Shown here in pieces: positions 7,640 to 17,300 of a DNA stretch of 64,000 bases (position 1 is its first letter; every line of letters begins with the position of its first letter). The notes under the pieces are model-generated. The model was not told the origin of the DNA. It searched no databases and saw nothing but the letters and a program-made list of their open reading frames with translations. Made by a program: the position numbers and the translations under genes. The DNA lies in NCBI RefSeq assembly GCF_003324485.1, contig NZ_QODK01000005.1, positions 1 to 64,000 on the forward strand, written 5' to 3'. The stretch comes from Cohaesibacter intestini (lineage in GTDB: Bacteria; Pseudomonadota; Alphaproteobacteria; Rhizobiales; Cohaesibacteraceae).

Positions 7640-8698
7640 ATGACGAAGAAAGCAATTGATACCTTGATGTCGATTGGTGTCGATATCGGCAAGGACACAT
7701 TCCATCTTGTTGGCTTTGATTTTGACGGCCAGCTTGTTCTGCGTAAGAAGATCAAACGACTGGCCTTGCTGCAGACCTTCGAAACTCTGCCAAGATGCGT
7801 CGTTGGCATGGAAGCGTGCCTCAGTGCTCACTTTGTCAGTCGATCCTTGCGTAGGCTCGGGTTCAAACCTCGTATCATCCCCGCCATTTATGTGAAGCCG
7901 TTTATCAAGGGGCAGAAGAATGACTATAATGACGCCGAAGCTATTGCAGAGGCGGCCTTGCGACCGAACTTGCCGACAGTGCCAGAGAAAAGCCAGGATC
8001 AGCTCGACCTGCAAGCACTCCATCGTGTCAGGTCCCGCCTGGTGTCCCGCCGGACTGCAACGATAAACCAGATCCGCGCCTTTCTGATTGAACAAGGCAT
8101 CACGGTGCGCAAGGGTCTGCGGGCTTTGAAGAATTCCTTCGAAACCATTCTCGAGCAGCGCAAAGATGAGGTCTCTCCCCGAATGCGCAAAATTCTGTTC
8201 GGTCTTTATGGTGACTGGCTCTGGCTCGATGACAGGATCGAAGCTGTCTCTAAAGAGATAGAAGAGATCAGTCAGAGGGAAGAGAATTGCGTCAACGTGA
8301 TGACGATTCCCGGGATCGGCCCGATGATCTCGACGGCGATGGTTGCAGCAATAGGGACTGGAGAGGCTTTTGATCGAGGCCGTGATTTTGCTGCATGGGT
8401 TGGTCTGGTTCCAAGGCAATACAGTACCGGAGGCCGAACGATCCTTGGTCGAATATCCAAGCGAGGCAGCCGATACTTACGCATGCTCTTCGTTCAGGCA
8501 GCAAAGGTCATCCTGATGAGGACCAATCGATGGCCAGACTTCAGCTTTGGTGACTGGCTAACACGAGCATCAGAACGGATGCATCGCAACAAGTTGGCGG
8601 TGGCTTTGGCCAATAAACTGGCCCGGATGGCCTGGAGTATCCTCAAACACAAAACGGCGTTTGACGCGCCAAGAAATGCGGTTGTGATTGGAATCTGA
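7640..8698 (+). CDS. IS110-family transposase
   Basis: A 352-residue transposase of the IS110/IS1111 family. The N-terminal RuvC-like DEDD domain begins IGVDIGKDTFH and continues through a D-rich NDYNDAEAIAEAA; the C-terminal domain has PGIGPMISTAMVAAIG, RDFAAWVGLVPRQ and STGGRTILGRISKRG with the conserved serine. AGGAGAAG precedes the start. Enzymes of this family use a structured RNA encoded in the element's non-coding end to choose targets and leave no target duplication. The frame is intact, so the element may be active. Long antisense open frames here are shadows. Confidence 0.95.
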   Translation: MTKKAIDTLMSIGVDIGKDTFHLVGFDFDGQLVLRKKIKRLALLQTFETLPRCVVGMEACLSAHFVSRSLRRLGFKPRIIPAIYVKPFIKGQKNDYNDAEAIAEAALRPNLPTVPEKSQDQLDLQALHRVRSRLVSRRTATINQIRAFLIEQGITVRKGLRALKNSFETILEQRKDEVSPRMRKILFGLYGDWLWLDDRIEAVSKEIEEISQREENCVNVMTIPGIGPMISTAMVAAIGTGEAFDRGRDFAAWVGLVPRQYSTGGRTILGRISKRGSRYLRMLFVQAAKVILMRTNRWPDFSFGDWLTRASERMHRNKLAVALANKLARMAWSILKHKTAFDAPRNAVVIGI

Positions 8699-9026
8699 AA
8701 ACACTCACGACCTCAAACGAGTTCGCGATAGACAGAATGCATGGAACGGAAACATTACGCCCCCAGAATCTGACGGCCCATTCGGTCAATTTGGACCTTG
8801 CAGCTAATGAGATCACGGTGCGAGCGTAACCCCAACAAGGCCACGACCCGCGTGTCGATCAAAAGGCCGGATACATATGAGCGACTTCCAGCGACATGCA
8901 AAGAAATCTCTTGCGAACAGCAGCCGGTACATACATTTGGGCCGACACGGCAGGTTTTTCTAAAGATTGAGAAATGGTTGTTTAATCGAGCTATGCTATC
9001 AATAGGGGGGGGATAGGAGGGCTCTC
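8699..9026. other. Non-coding downstream flank of the IS110-type transposase
   Basis: 328 bases with no convincing gene. The first roughly 200 bases probably belong to the insertion sequence, where IS1111-type members encode their guide (bridge) RNA. The element's right boundary was not identified. A run of nine G (9004-9012) lies shortly before the next gene. Confidence 0.4.
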
Positions 9027-9362
9027 ATGTATAAACAGCCATTTCCCCGGAAGGGCAAATTCCGTAGGAAAAAGCGAAGTAACACAATACTGAAAATTGG
9101 TTCAGTCTTCGGCTCGCTTCTAGTGCTGGTGCTTGGAGTGCACCTGATTAGCGCAAGAGGGGATGTTAAGACCGCTGTTGGTGCCCTTGTGGGGCAGTGC
9201 CGCATAAAGGGCAACATCAGTGTTAATGGTGGCAAGAGAATTTACCACGTTCCTGGTCAGAAATACTATCTTATCACTCGAATAGACCTGATCGGGGGAG
9301 AGCGTTGGTTTTGCTCTGAAGCTCAGGCCAGAGCGGCAGGATGGCGTCGGTCTCGCGTCTAG
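9027..9362 (+). CDS. Small membrane-anchored sunset-domain-like protein
   Basis: A 111-residue protein: a basic N-terminus (residues 1-20), one transmembrane helix (about 22-42), then a C-terminal domain with CRIKGNIS, IYHVPGQKYY and GERWFCSEAQARAAGWRRS. This is the pattern of the short domain found at the end of rhizobial nuclease-like and ExoI-like proteins. GGAGGG precedes the start. The domain's role is unknown; the two cysteines may form a disulphide outside the membrane. It stands alone between the insertion sequence and the integrase. Confidence 0.7.
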   Translation: MYKQPFPRKGKFRRKKRSNTILKIGSVFGSLLVLVLGVHLISARGDVKTAVGALVGQCRIKGNISVNGGKRIYHVPGQKYYLITRIDLIGGERWFCSEAQARAAGWRRSRV

Positions 9363-9438
9363 CGTCGGATTGACCCCATGGCTGTTTTCAGGACTAATCG
9401 CTGAAATGTTGCGTTCTAAGCGAACGGCAGGTTTTGGG

Positions 9439-9522
9439 AAAATGCTGCACCTCGTTCGAATGACTGCAATGGGGAAGTCGCTTTGAGGTTCGTGACGGCT
9501 GGCGAGTGACCGCATTGGGCCG
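9439..9522 (+). repeat. Dispersed non-coding repeat, copy 1
   Basis: An 84-base stretch beginning AAAATGCTGCACCTCG and ending with CGCATTGGG. By eye it matches 12660-12743 at about 70 per cent in the same orientation. It is not inside a supported gene. Confidence 0.45.
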
Positions 9523-9549
9523 GAAAACACTGCACTAAGAAAGGATCCC

Positions 9550-10773
9550 TTAGGTCGCGCTTTCGCCGTCACCGAGCAGGTCAGCACCAATTTGATCTGC
9601 AATGCTCCGTAGTGGGTCAGCTTTCAAATGCGCATAGCGCTGAGTGGTAGCGCTGTCCCTATGTCCAAGCAATGCTCCGATCATGGGCAAGCTAGCGCCA
9701 CTGGCAACGGCCAGGCTGGCAAAGGAATGCCTGAGGTCATGAATACGCAGTTTTTCGTCTCCGAACTCTTTGCGCAAATCACGCCACACTTTTGTCGTTC
9801 CAACGTAGAACCCATCTCCACGTTCGCTTGGAAAGACATACGGATTACGCCTTTCGCGAAACTGTTCAGCCTGTTTCAAAAGCTCAGCGACCGTAGCGCT
9901 TATCGGAACAGATTTCTGACCAGTTTTACTATCCTCCAAATGCAAAGTGCTCTCCGCGAGTGAAACTTCAGACCATTTAAGCTGCTCAATCTCACCTCGC
10001 CGAGCACCCGTTAATGCAAGCAGCCTGATAATCATGGCGGCTTTAGGATTTGCGCCCTGGCTTTCTCTTTCTCCCAGCAATGCAAGAAGACGCCCCAACT
10101 CCTCATGGGTCAGAAAGCGTTGATTTTTTCGATCTGGGAAACGTTTGACACCATGTACGGGATTGTCTGATCGGTACCCCAACTCTATCGCGAAAGAAAA
10201 GATCCCTCCTAGCAATCCAATGGTCCGAGAAGCCGTACCTTTCCCACCGAGGCGGTCGGCGACGGGACCTAATCCATCTTTCGGCAAGCTCCCTTCTGCC
10301 ACTTTTTTCAATAGCGAGCGAACGTGGCTAGATTTGGCATCGGAAACGAGAACCTCCCCTATTATTGGCTTTATATGGCGCTCGATTCTCCCCTTATCGG
10401 TGGCAACGGTTGCAGCCTTCTTTGTTGATACGCCCTCTTCCAAATAGAGATCGCATAACTCTGCAATGGTCAGATCTTTCCGTTTCGCTTGCCGAGCGGC
10501 CATAGGGTCTTCGCCATGCGCAACCTCGCCTAACAGTCTCCTTGCCTCAGACCTAGCCTGATCTGGCGTCCAAGGTGAACCATGACGCCCGATTGAAAGC
10601 CGCCGGACGCGCCCACGCCTCCCACCCTCGCCACGATATTGAACCACATAGGTCTTCAAGCCGGACGGACTGACTTTTAGGCCAAAGCCTTTCAAGTTCT
10701 CATCCCAGAAAAACTGAACTTTTTCAGATGCCCTGGCCGCATCCACAAATCGCTTTGAAAGCCTCTGCCCCAT
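9550..10773 (-). CDS. Tyrosine-type integrase beside the left tRNA fragment
   Basis: A 407-residue phage/island integrase. It has an N-terminal DUF4102-type arm-binding domain (about 1-95), a SAM-like core-binding domain (about 100-200) and a catalytic domain with R258, K283, H345-x2-R348, H371 and the nucleophile Y380 (TTQRYAHL). All catalytic residues are present. Transcription runs away from the tRNA-Arg 3' fragment at 10937, 164 bases upstream of the start. Integrases usually sit just inside one end of their element, so this one most likely belongs to an element lying to the left of 10937, with that fragment as its right end. Confidence 0.92.
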   Translation of the reverse strand: MGQRLSKRFVDAARASEKVQFFWDENLKGFGLKVSPSGLKTYVVQYRGEGGRRGRVRRLSIGRHGSPWTPDQARSEARRLLGEVAHGEDPMAARQAKRKDLTIAELCDLYLEEGVSTKKAATVATDKGRIERHIKPIIGEVLVSDAKSSHVRSLLKKVAEGSLPKDGLGPVADRLGGKGTASRTIGLLGGIFSFAIELGYRSDNPVHGVKRFPDRKNQRFLTHEELGRLLALLGERESQGANPKAAMIIRLLALTGARRGEIEQLKWSEVSLAESTLHLEDSKTGQKSVPISATVAELLKQAEQFRERRNPYVFPSERGDGFYVGTTKVWRDLRKEFGDEKLRIHDLRHSFASLAVASGASLPMIGALLGHRDSATTQRYAHLKADPLRSIADQIGADLLGDGESAT

Positions 10774-10936
10774 ATCGCGCCCTCAAAAAGTAAGCACCTG
10801 GTAAGCACACTATAATGATTTCAAGCCAATTTCAAGGCCAATCCGGGAACTAGATTTATCGCAAAAATTCTATATTTTATATTAAAATCAATAGATTATG
10901 TGACGATCACAAATCCCATGGGAACACAATTTCACT

Positions 10937-10986
10937 GCCCTCCGAAGGCAGAGGCCAGAGGTTCGAATCCTCTCGGGTGCGCCAAT
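10937..10986 (+). repeat. att site: 3' end of tRNA-Arg(CCG), left copy
   Basis: A 50-base sequence identical to 28505-28554. It corresponds to the 3' part of a tRNA: anticodon loop CTCCGAA (anticodon CCG), the variable region, a T-arm with GGTTCGAATCC and the acceptor end GGGTGCGCCA. The 5' half of the tRNA is absent upstream, so this is a displaced fragment made by integration, not a functional gene. Confidence 0.88.
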
Positions 10987-11074
10987 ATCTCATTGAAATT
11001 ACTGATAATTTTCAAGTCCACTTAATGGGCAGGAGAATTGCTGTACGCCAAATTTCGTTCCAATTCCCTCGAAT

Positions 11075-11094
11075 TTCGTACAAAGCCCGTACAA
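11075..11094 (+). repeat. Candidate integrase arm site, left end
   Basis: The 20-mer TTCGTACAAAGCCCGTACAA contains two GTACA half-sites. Nearly the same sequence occurs at 28428-28447 close to the right att copy, in the same orientation. Matching motifs near both ends suggest recombinase or Xis binding sites. Confidence 0.45.
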
Positions 11095-11293
11095 GCAACC
11101 ACTTCCATGATCAGCCAGTTCATCACAAAACATAGCAATCGAATGCACTGATATTTCCCGCAATTGGGTTTTGTTGTCCAGTTCTAACTAACCCCCAAGG
11201 GTGTTTTCCGTCGAGTGATTTGTGACTGATGCTGGCGGCTACCGAGAAAGCGAGGTCCCTTGCAATTGCTCTATCCTGTCGGCGCCAGATCCG

Positions 11294-11620
11294 TCATTCC
11301 TCAACGCTGGCGAAGCCCGCGACCTGCCAAGGTTGGATAGAGACCTGGCCGAACATGACCGGAAAGGTTAGCTTGCGGACCAGATCGACGGAGGCGGCGA
11401 AACCTATCCCAGCGCTTCGCCAGTTGGTTTCGACCTCGGGCATCATGGCGGCATAGGCGTCCATGACCCGCTTGACTTCGGGGTTCCCACCGATGCCGAT
11501 GACGAAGCCCGAGCCGAGGATTTCTGACGCGGCCCGGAATGGCTGCTGATGGATATGGATGCCTTCCTTTGCATATTTCAGATGGAGGCGGCGTAAATCA
11601 TCCAACGTCCATGAACTCAT
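11294..11620 (-). CDS. Unknown protein, partner of the HEPN-like gene
   Basis: A 108-residue protein of no recognised family. It starts with a short helical segment (SSWTLDDLRRLHLKYAKEG) and has a glycine-rich middle (GSGFVIGIGGNPEV). Its ATG overlaps the stop of the upstream 273-residue gene (ATGA), so the two are made together. The tight coupling to a protein with an RNase-like motif suggests an antitoxin or cofactor role, which is only inferred from gene order. Confidence 0.55.
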   Translation of the reverse strand: MSSWTLDDLRRLHLKYAKEGIHIHQQPFRAASEILGSGFVIGIGGNPEVKRVMDAYAAMMPEVETNWRSAGIGFAASVDLVRKLTFPVMFGQVSIQPWQVAGFASVEE

Positions 11621-12438
11621 GCTCGATCTGCCTTTACTGCCGGCTCCCGGTTCCGATTTTGCTCGATGGGAATGGGAATAAGGTCAAGCGGTCCAAAACC
11701 ACGCAAGCGCAACTGCGAGAATTTTTGATTGGAAAGGTCAATATCGAGTTCGGACGTGAAGGGGACAAGGTATGTACTGGCGTCGAAGCCGTTGAAATTT
11801 ATGCCCTGAGCCTTTAGCGCCTTGAAGACCTTGCACGTAGCTGAGACAAAAATCGGCATAAGGTCGAGATATGCTTGATCGTCTGGGTATCTGTGCTGCG
11901 AACGAAAAGCGCGGATTTTTGGCAATCCCAGTTGAGAATCTATCACCGTGAACCGGTTGGCCGCTTTCGCACCTTTCACGGAGATGTCCAGATACGGCGA
12001 TGAGCATGAAGGGTCGAGGCGTGCGTCCAGATCGTCCAATCTCACGTGATGGGACATTAAGATCGGAGCGCCGTGGGTCGTTGGGTGGCTGGCAAGCAAA
12101 AAAGATGCGCCGAGCCAAGGTTCCAGTCCACCTCGTTCAAGGTGCAGGCGTCGCTTAAGACTAACGAAGAGCGGGTGATCGTGGTGATGGATTGCGTTCC
12201 GTATGGCTATCATCAGGGCGGTGTCGCCATGATCGAAATAGGGAAATAGCTTATTTGAAACATCATAAAGCGTATGAAAAGCCTCAAGCTTCATCTCGAA
12301 GCCACGATCCACATTATCAATCGCTTCTTCGGCGTCGATCTTAAACAGTTCACCAAAGCGCATTTGCGCTTCAACGTAAATTCTCATGCTGTTTGCGAGC
12401 CTGCTGACTGCATTCTCGATGATTTTCCTACTATCCAA
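11617..12438 (-). CDS. Unknown protein with a HEPN-like RNxxxH motif
   Basis: A 273-residue protein. The N-terminal third is helical and contains MIAIRNAIHHHDHPLF, which fits the R-x4-6-H motif of HEPN ribonucleases (R and a following polar N, then histidines). The rest is not recognised. HEPN proteins are common effectors in toxin-antitoxin and abortive-infection systems, so a defence role is plausible given its place near the left end of a defence-like element. The family assignment rests on one motif. It forms a two-gene leftward operon with the 108-residue gene. Confidence 0.55.
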   Translation of the reverse strand: MDSRKIIENAVSRLANSMRIYVEAQMRFGELFKIDAEEAIDNVDRGFEMKLEAFHTLYDVSNKLFPYFDHGDTALMIAIRNAIHHHDHPLFVSLKRRLHLERGGLEPWLGASFLLASHPTTHGAPILMSHHVRLDDLDARLDPSCSSPYLDISVKGAKAANRFTVIDSQLGLPKIRAFRSQHRYPDDQAYLDLMPIFVSATCKVFKALKAQGINFNGFDASTYLVPFTSELDIDLSNQKFSQLRLRGFGPLDLIPIPIEQNRNREPAVKADRA

Positions 12439-12937
12439 AGGCTTGTCCTTACCGATACTCGGATTTTCCGTCGTTTATTTCCATCGCGGCTGATTTAGTA
12501 AATAGGGTGTGTGCAACACGATCTGCGAGCCAACTGGGCGGGTGTGCCGACTGTGGAATTGCTAGATTGTTTCGATTGACGATTTCTACTTTAAAGTGGC
12601 ACTGGTAGCTACCCCGCCGAACTAAATTACCCCTAGAATTATAGACACTTTGTTCCCTAAAAATGCTGCACCTCGCTTCAATGTCCGGAATGGCGAAGCT
12701 TGCTTTTGAGCTATAAAGGCCGACGAATGTCCGCATTGGGTCGCAGTTTCTGAGCGCCCCATTCGCGTATACTAAAGGTCCCACCATTTTCAATGTCGTG
12801 CTTGGGCTCGACCCCGACTGATGCGGTGCATCATTGCCCGAAATTGCTCATCAGGGGGCTTGACTGGCATTCGCTACAAACGTTTGATCCAGGTGTTTAG
12901 GTACAGTTCGTTGTGGCTAAATACAGGCGAATCTGCC
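12439..12937. other. Divergent intergenic region
   Basis: 499 bases between the leftward HEPN-like unit and the rightward sigma-like operon. It holds the second copy of a dispersed repeat (12660-12743) and presumably the promoters of both units. A 114-codon minus-strand frame here spans the repeat and is not believed. Confidence 0.5.
12660..12743 (+). repeat. Dispersed non-coding repeat, copy 2
   Basis: It starts AAAATGCTGCACCTCG like copy 1 (9439-9522) and shares AATGG-GAAG, GACG and CGCATTGGG blocks in the same order. One copy is outside and one inside the 17.6-kb element. Confidence 0.45.
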
Positions 12938-13816
12938 ATGAAAATAAAACAATTGAGAACAGATTACACGCATGTATTTCTCCACGAACTAGACTATCGA
13001 TCGCAACGCATGAGCAACCTGCCACAACTCAGAAAGAGAACCGTCGACGGTAAGCTGTATGAGCGCAGAGCCGCGACGGAAGTCGCCATTCTCAAATGTC
13101 TCGAACTAACATTTGAGGAGTTTTGCGATCGTGCCGAATTTAGCGTCAGAAAAAGTCCTGACTATATCCCTTCGGAGGTACTGGTATACTTTATCAGGCA
13201 GACGAAGTCTCACAATCAGGATGCTCAATTCGGTAAGCTCTATAAAATTTTGCAAAAACGCATAAAGAGCGTTTGTCCTCGATCAGAAGTCCTTAGTGGA
13301 TCGAAAGAGGGCGCGGTTGCACATTTATTGGACTTACAAGACTACGTGCTTGATGACTTCGCTGAACGCGTTATGTGCGACCGACAAACATATGAAGAGA
13401 GCCTTGACGCCTACGAAGTTGCATTCGACCGTATGATAGCTCGTCGGAAAGATGAGGCCCTGCGAAAAATGTACCGCCGGGACAAGCCGACCATGCCGCT
13501 CGAATACGACGCAGATGGAGACATTCCTGCTGATATCGAGAAAGGTCTTGAAGAGCTGAATCCAGATAATTCGTGCTTTGAAGACGAAATCACTTACCGG
13601 TTTCAGCTACAGCGCGCGATTGACTCCCTTCCAGTTGATGAAAGGCGGGTTATCACCATGATCTTTGCAGGAATACCAAGCGAAAGTAACGACCCTGAGG
13701 TTCAAACAATTTCGACGATCCTTCAATGCAAACCACAAACAGTCCGAAACCGCCGCAATAGAGCAGTCAAGAAACTACAGGCGATATTGGGAACGAAGGT
13801 GAAAGATGCCAACTGA
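12938..13816 (+). CDS. Sigma-factor-like DNA-binding protein
   Basis: A 292-residue, mostly helical, charged protein. The C-terminal part (about 225-285) looks like sigma region 4: RAIDSLPVDERRVITMIFAG followed by a helix-turn-helix TISTILQCKPQTVRNRRNRA. There is no clear region 2 core-binding signature, so it may be a sigma-like regulator rather than a true sigma factor. The start at 12938 is chosen because the upstream in-frame codons (to 12821) look non-coding; the ribosome site is weak. It is first in a chain of overlapping genes (next gene overlaps by 11 bases) leading to the ImmA-helicase fusion, so it may control that unit. Confidence 0.65.
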   Translation: MKIKQLRTDYTHVFLHELDYRSQRMSNLPQLRKRTVDGKLYERRAATEVAILKCLELTFEEFCDRAEFSVRKSPDYIPSEVLVYFIRQTKSHNQDAQFGKLYKILQKRIKSVCPRSEVLSGSKEGAVAHLLDLQDYVLDDFAERVMCDRQTYEESLDAYEVAFDRMIARRKDEALRKMYRRDKPTMPLEYDADGDIPADIEKGLEELNPDNSCFEDEITYRFQLQRAIDSLPVDERRVITMIFAGIPSESNDPEVQTISTILQCKPQTVRNRRNRAVKKLQAILGTKVKDAN

Positions 13817-14372
13817 GTTGAACCGCGATGCGATCTTGGACGACTTCGCCATGGAGGACCCGATCGCACCAGAAACACTGAGAAGCTACATTGAAAAGTA
13901 TCCGTCTTTCGCTGTCGAGTTGACGGACCTTTACCACGAGTTGCTTCTGATGGATCTCTCATCTGCTGTGGATGGTATACAGCTAGAGACAAAGTTGGTG
14001 GTCGAGCCAGCACAGCAAGATGTTGCGTTTGTTGCAAACGCTCTCTCCGGCAGTAACCTACGGAGTTTGGCCGAGAAACTGGGCCTACCCCGAGACTACA
14101 TTGCTGGGTTCAGGGATAGAAAATTTCGACTTGGAACAATCCCGGGTACATTGCTCGTAAATTTGGCCAAGTCAGCCAGCATCTCAGTTCATCAACTGAT
14201 CACCTATTTCCAGGCCCCCAATAGGATTGGGGCCCAAATGGCTTATAAGGCAGATGGAAAACCACAGGGCTACTCTGAGATTGAATACGATGAGTTCGTT
14301 CAAGGACTTGGCTTGAATGTTAAAGAGCTGGAAGCTCTCAAAAGATTGTCAGTGTCAGATGGATCAGATTGA
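13806..14372 (+). CDS. Small partner protein ahead of the ImmA-helicase fusion
   Basis: A 188-residue protein of no recognised family. The middle (about 80-140) reads like a helix-turn-helix ([20 protein letters not shown] and [18 protein letters not shown]). It overlaps both neighbours (11 bases upstream, 14 bases downstream). ImmA/IrrE peptidases are commonly encoded next to a DNA-binding repressor or antitoxin that they cleave; this protein occupies that position, so it is a candidate substrate. That role is inferred. Confidence 0.6.
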   Translation: MPTELNRDAILDDFAMEDPIAPETLRSYIEKYPSFAVELTDLYHELLLMDLSSAVDGIQLETKLVVEPAQQDVAFVANALSGSNLRSLAEKLGLPRDYIAGFRDRKFRLGTIPGTLLVNLAKSASISVHQLITYFQAPNRIGAQMAYKADGKPQGYSEIEYDEFVQGLGLNVKELEALKRLSVSDGSD

Positions 14373-17300
14373 GCTCGCTCGGCAGAAAGCCACCCAACTG
14401 CATGATGACCTAGTCGCAAAGGGCGGCGATCCAACCAGTCCGCTAAACTTCATACTGCAGGAGGCCAAGAGACGTGGCATCGAAGTTCGCGCATATTCAA
14501 AGGGCCACACTCAACTCGAGGGTGGACGGGCGCTTTTTGATGCCGATGCACACGCCATCCGCCACGAGGAAACCGGCAGCGACTTTCTCAATGCGTTTTT
14601 GATCGCCCATGAAATCGGTCATGATGAGTTCGGTAATGGTGGCGAAGCCATTCCGGCTGTGGAAGTTGATCCGGCGCGCTCAGCCGACCCGGCAGCTACC
14701 GGAGCGGAGCGTCTATTGGATTACAGCCATAAGGGCCGCCAAGAAGTTCTAATGGACCTCTTCGCTCGAGAATTTCTGTTTCCAAGATCCATGGCGCGGA
14801 AATTGTACCTTGATGAGGCGCTTTCTGCAGAACAGATATCGGAACGGCTTGGCGCTCCCTACGACATGGTCGCCGTTCAACTTTTTGATGCGCTGTTATT
14901 GCCGCAGATCGCGGCAACACCTCCTAAAATGTCGAAAACCAAATCGCTCAATCCGGAACAGAAAGAAGCTGCAACCCACGATGGCGATGCGTTGCTATTA
15001 AGAGCTGGTCCTGGGACGGGCAAAACCCAAACCCTCATTGGTCGGCTTGAACATCTCAGAGATAAGGGCGTTGATCCTGCTTCGATTTTGGTGCTGACCT
15101 TCTCAAACAAGGCAGCGAGTGAGCTCTCCGATCGGGCTTTGGACTTGTGGCCCGAGGCGGGGGGTGCCATTTGGATTGGGACTTTCCACTCCTTCGGACT
15201 CGACATCGTCCGCCGTTTTTACGACCGCCTGGACATTTCAAGTGAACCAAACCCACTTGATCCGACGGCGGCGATTGCACTGCTGGAAAACGAGTTTGTT
15301 CGACTGGATTTGCAACACTTCAAAGAACTGTATGATCCGACGGAACAGCTGAAGGATATCTTGGCTGCCATTTCGCGAGCCAAAGACGAAGTGGTCAACG
15401 CGCCGCGCTACAAGGAATTTGCAGACACAATGCGTGCGGCAGCAGTCACTGACGAGGACATTGAAACGGCTGAGCGTTGCCAGGAAATTGCACAAGTCTA
15501 CGAGGTCTATGAATGGCTAAAGAAGAACGGCAATTTTGTTGACTTTGGAGATCTTGTTGCGCTGCCAACAGCCCTGGTTGAAACCGATCAAGAAGCACGC
15601 ACCCTACTTCAGGATCGCTACACCCATATCTTGGTCGATGAATATCAAGACGTAAACCGGGCAAGTGTGCGTTTGCTTCGCGCCCTCAAACCAGATGGCA
15701 AAGGATTGTGGGTGGTCGGCGATGCAAAACAATCGATCTATCGATTCCGTGGTGCTTCCTCGTTCAATATGCAGAGGTTCAAAGAAGAGGACTTCCCCAA
15801 CGGTTCTATCATGAGCCTTGTAACCAACTACCGATCTTTCCAGGAAATTTGTGACGGGTTTGTTGAATTTGCCAATAGCAACATGTTGGCGGCCGAAGCG
15901 AATGTTCAAGCTATCGCCCATCGAGGATCGTCGCAAACAAATCCGGCTTTTGTGGCTGTCGAAGGAAAAGGCAATGAAGTTGCCGAGATAGCTACTCGGA
16001 TCGGAGCTGCGGTAGAATCAGGCATACCGCTCAAAGAGCAGGCTGTGTTGTGTAAGGCTAATGACCGGTTGGCAGATGTGGCCTCAGGGTTGGAAACACT
16101 TGGTGTACCTGTGTTGTATCTTGGACCACTGTTTGATCGTCCCGAGATTAAGGAAGCTCTTTCATTCCTGTCGCTGCTAACCGATCCGCGCGCCATGGGT
16201 CTTGCTTGTGTGGCCACAATCCCGGAGTTCGGGATTCCAATCAATGATCTATCGATTTGTGCGCAACAATTGGCCACCGGCGAAAAGTTACGCCCACTTG
16301 ATTGGAAAGCACGCCTTTCCAACACCACGAATTTGACCTCTGATGGGCAACGCGGACTACAATCGGTCTTTAGTGCACTTAAAGGACTTAGTGAGACATC
16401 AACTCCCTGGCGCGCATTTGCAACGATTTATCTAGACAATACGGATCTGGTGCGTGGACTGTGCAACCAGGCTCAAGACGGAATGCAATTGCCTGCTATT
16501 GCCGTATGGCAGTTCCAGAACTTCCTTCGCTCGGTCCGGATAGACGGCGAAGGATACCCTGTTACTCTACTTCTTGATCACATCCGCAGACTGGTCATCC
16601 TTTCGGACGAGAGGGATTTGCGTGATTTGCCGTCAGCTGCCCAGTCCCTGAATGCTGTTCGCTTGATGACCATTCATGGAAGCAAGGGTCTTGAGTTTAA
16701 AGTGGTGCATCTTCCCAGCCTGACAAGTCGATCAATGCCTTCCGCGTATCGGCAAACCACACCCGCACCACCTGACGGAATGATTGATGGACCGATCCAT
16801 AGCGGAAAAGGCGCGGTGCGCGCTGGTCACGATGAGGAACAGGAGTGTCTTTTCTTTGTGGCTTTATCCCGGGCGGAAGATATGTTGCTTTTGTACTCCT
16901 ACAACAAGCGATCGAAGTTTATCGATCGCATAGCCAGCAAGTTCGATTTTCCAGCACAGTTAGCCACGACGCAGGGAAGCACAACCACTGAGAAAACAGT
17001 TGGAGTTGCCTTTGAAACGCCTTTGACGATCACGCCGTCTCAGCTTGCGCTCTATGAGAAGTGCCCGCGACGCTTCCTTTTTGCCCATGTGCTGAAGCTA
17101 GGCGGCAAGCGTACAGAATCTGCATTCATGAAGATGCACGGAGCTGTTCAAAACACCATTGATGAATTGGTGAATCTAGAAAGTTCTGTGGGTTCGGAGG
17201 CGGAGCTTGAAGCGCTGTACAAGCAACATTGGGAAGCGAGAGGGCCGGCTGACCATGGCTATGCGTCCGACTATGAACGCGCAGGGCGCCAGCTCCTCGC

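Larger units (their letters stand above)
10774..11293. other. Junction region between two integrated elements
   Basis: 520 bases without a gene. They contain the tRNA-Arg 3' fragment (10937-10986), an AT-rich stretch before it (10855-10905) and, after it, a GTACAA direct-repeat motif shared with the right end of the element. Confidence 0.6.

Noticed and set aside
7547-8419. Long minus-strand open frame opposite the IS110-type transposase
   Set aside because: Antisense to a clear transposase; composition rich in His, Gln and Arg with no family signal or ribosome site.
10921-10983. Functional tRNA-Arg gene at the left att copy
   Set aside because: Only the anticodon arm to the CCA end is present; no D-arm or acceptor 5' strand can be formed from the bases upstream. 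The same holds at 28505.
12449-12793. 114-codon minus-strand frame before the sigma-like gene
   Set aside because: It covers the dispersed non-coding repeat, has no ribosome site and no recognisable domain.
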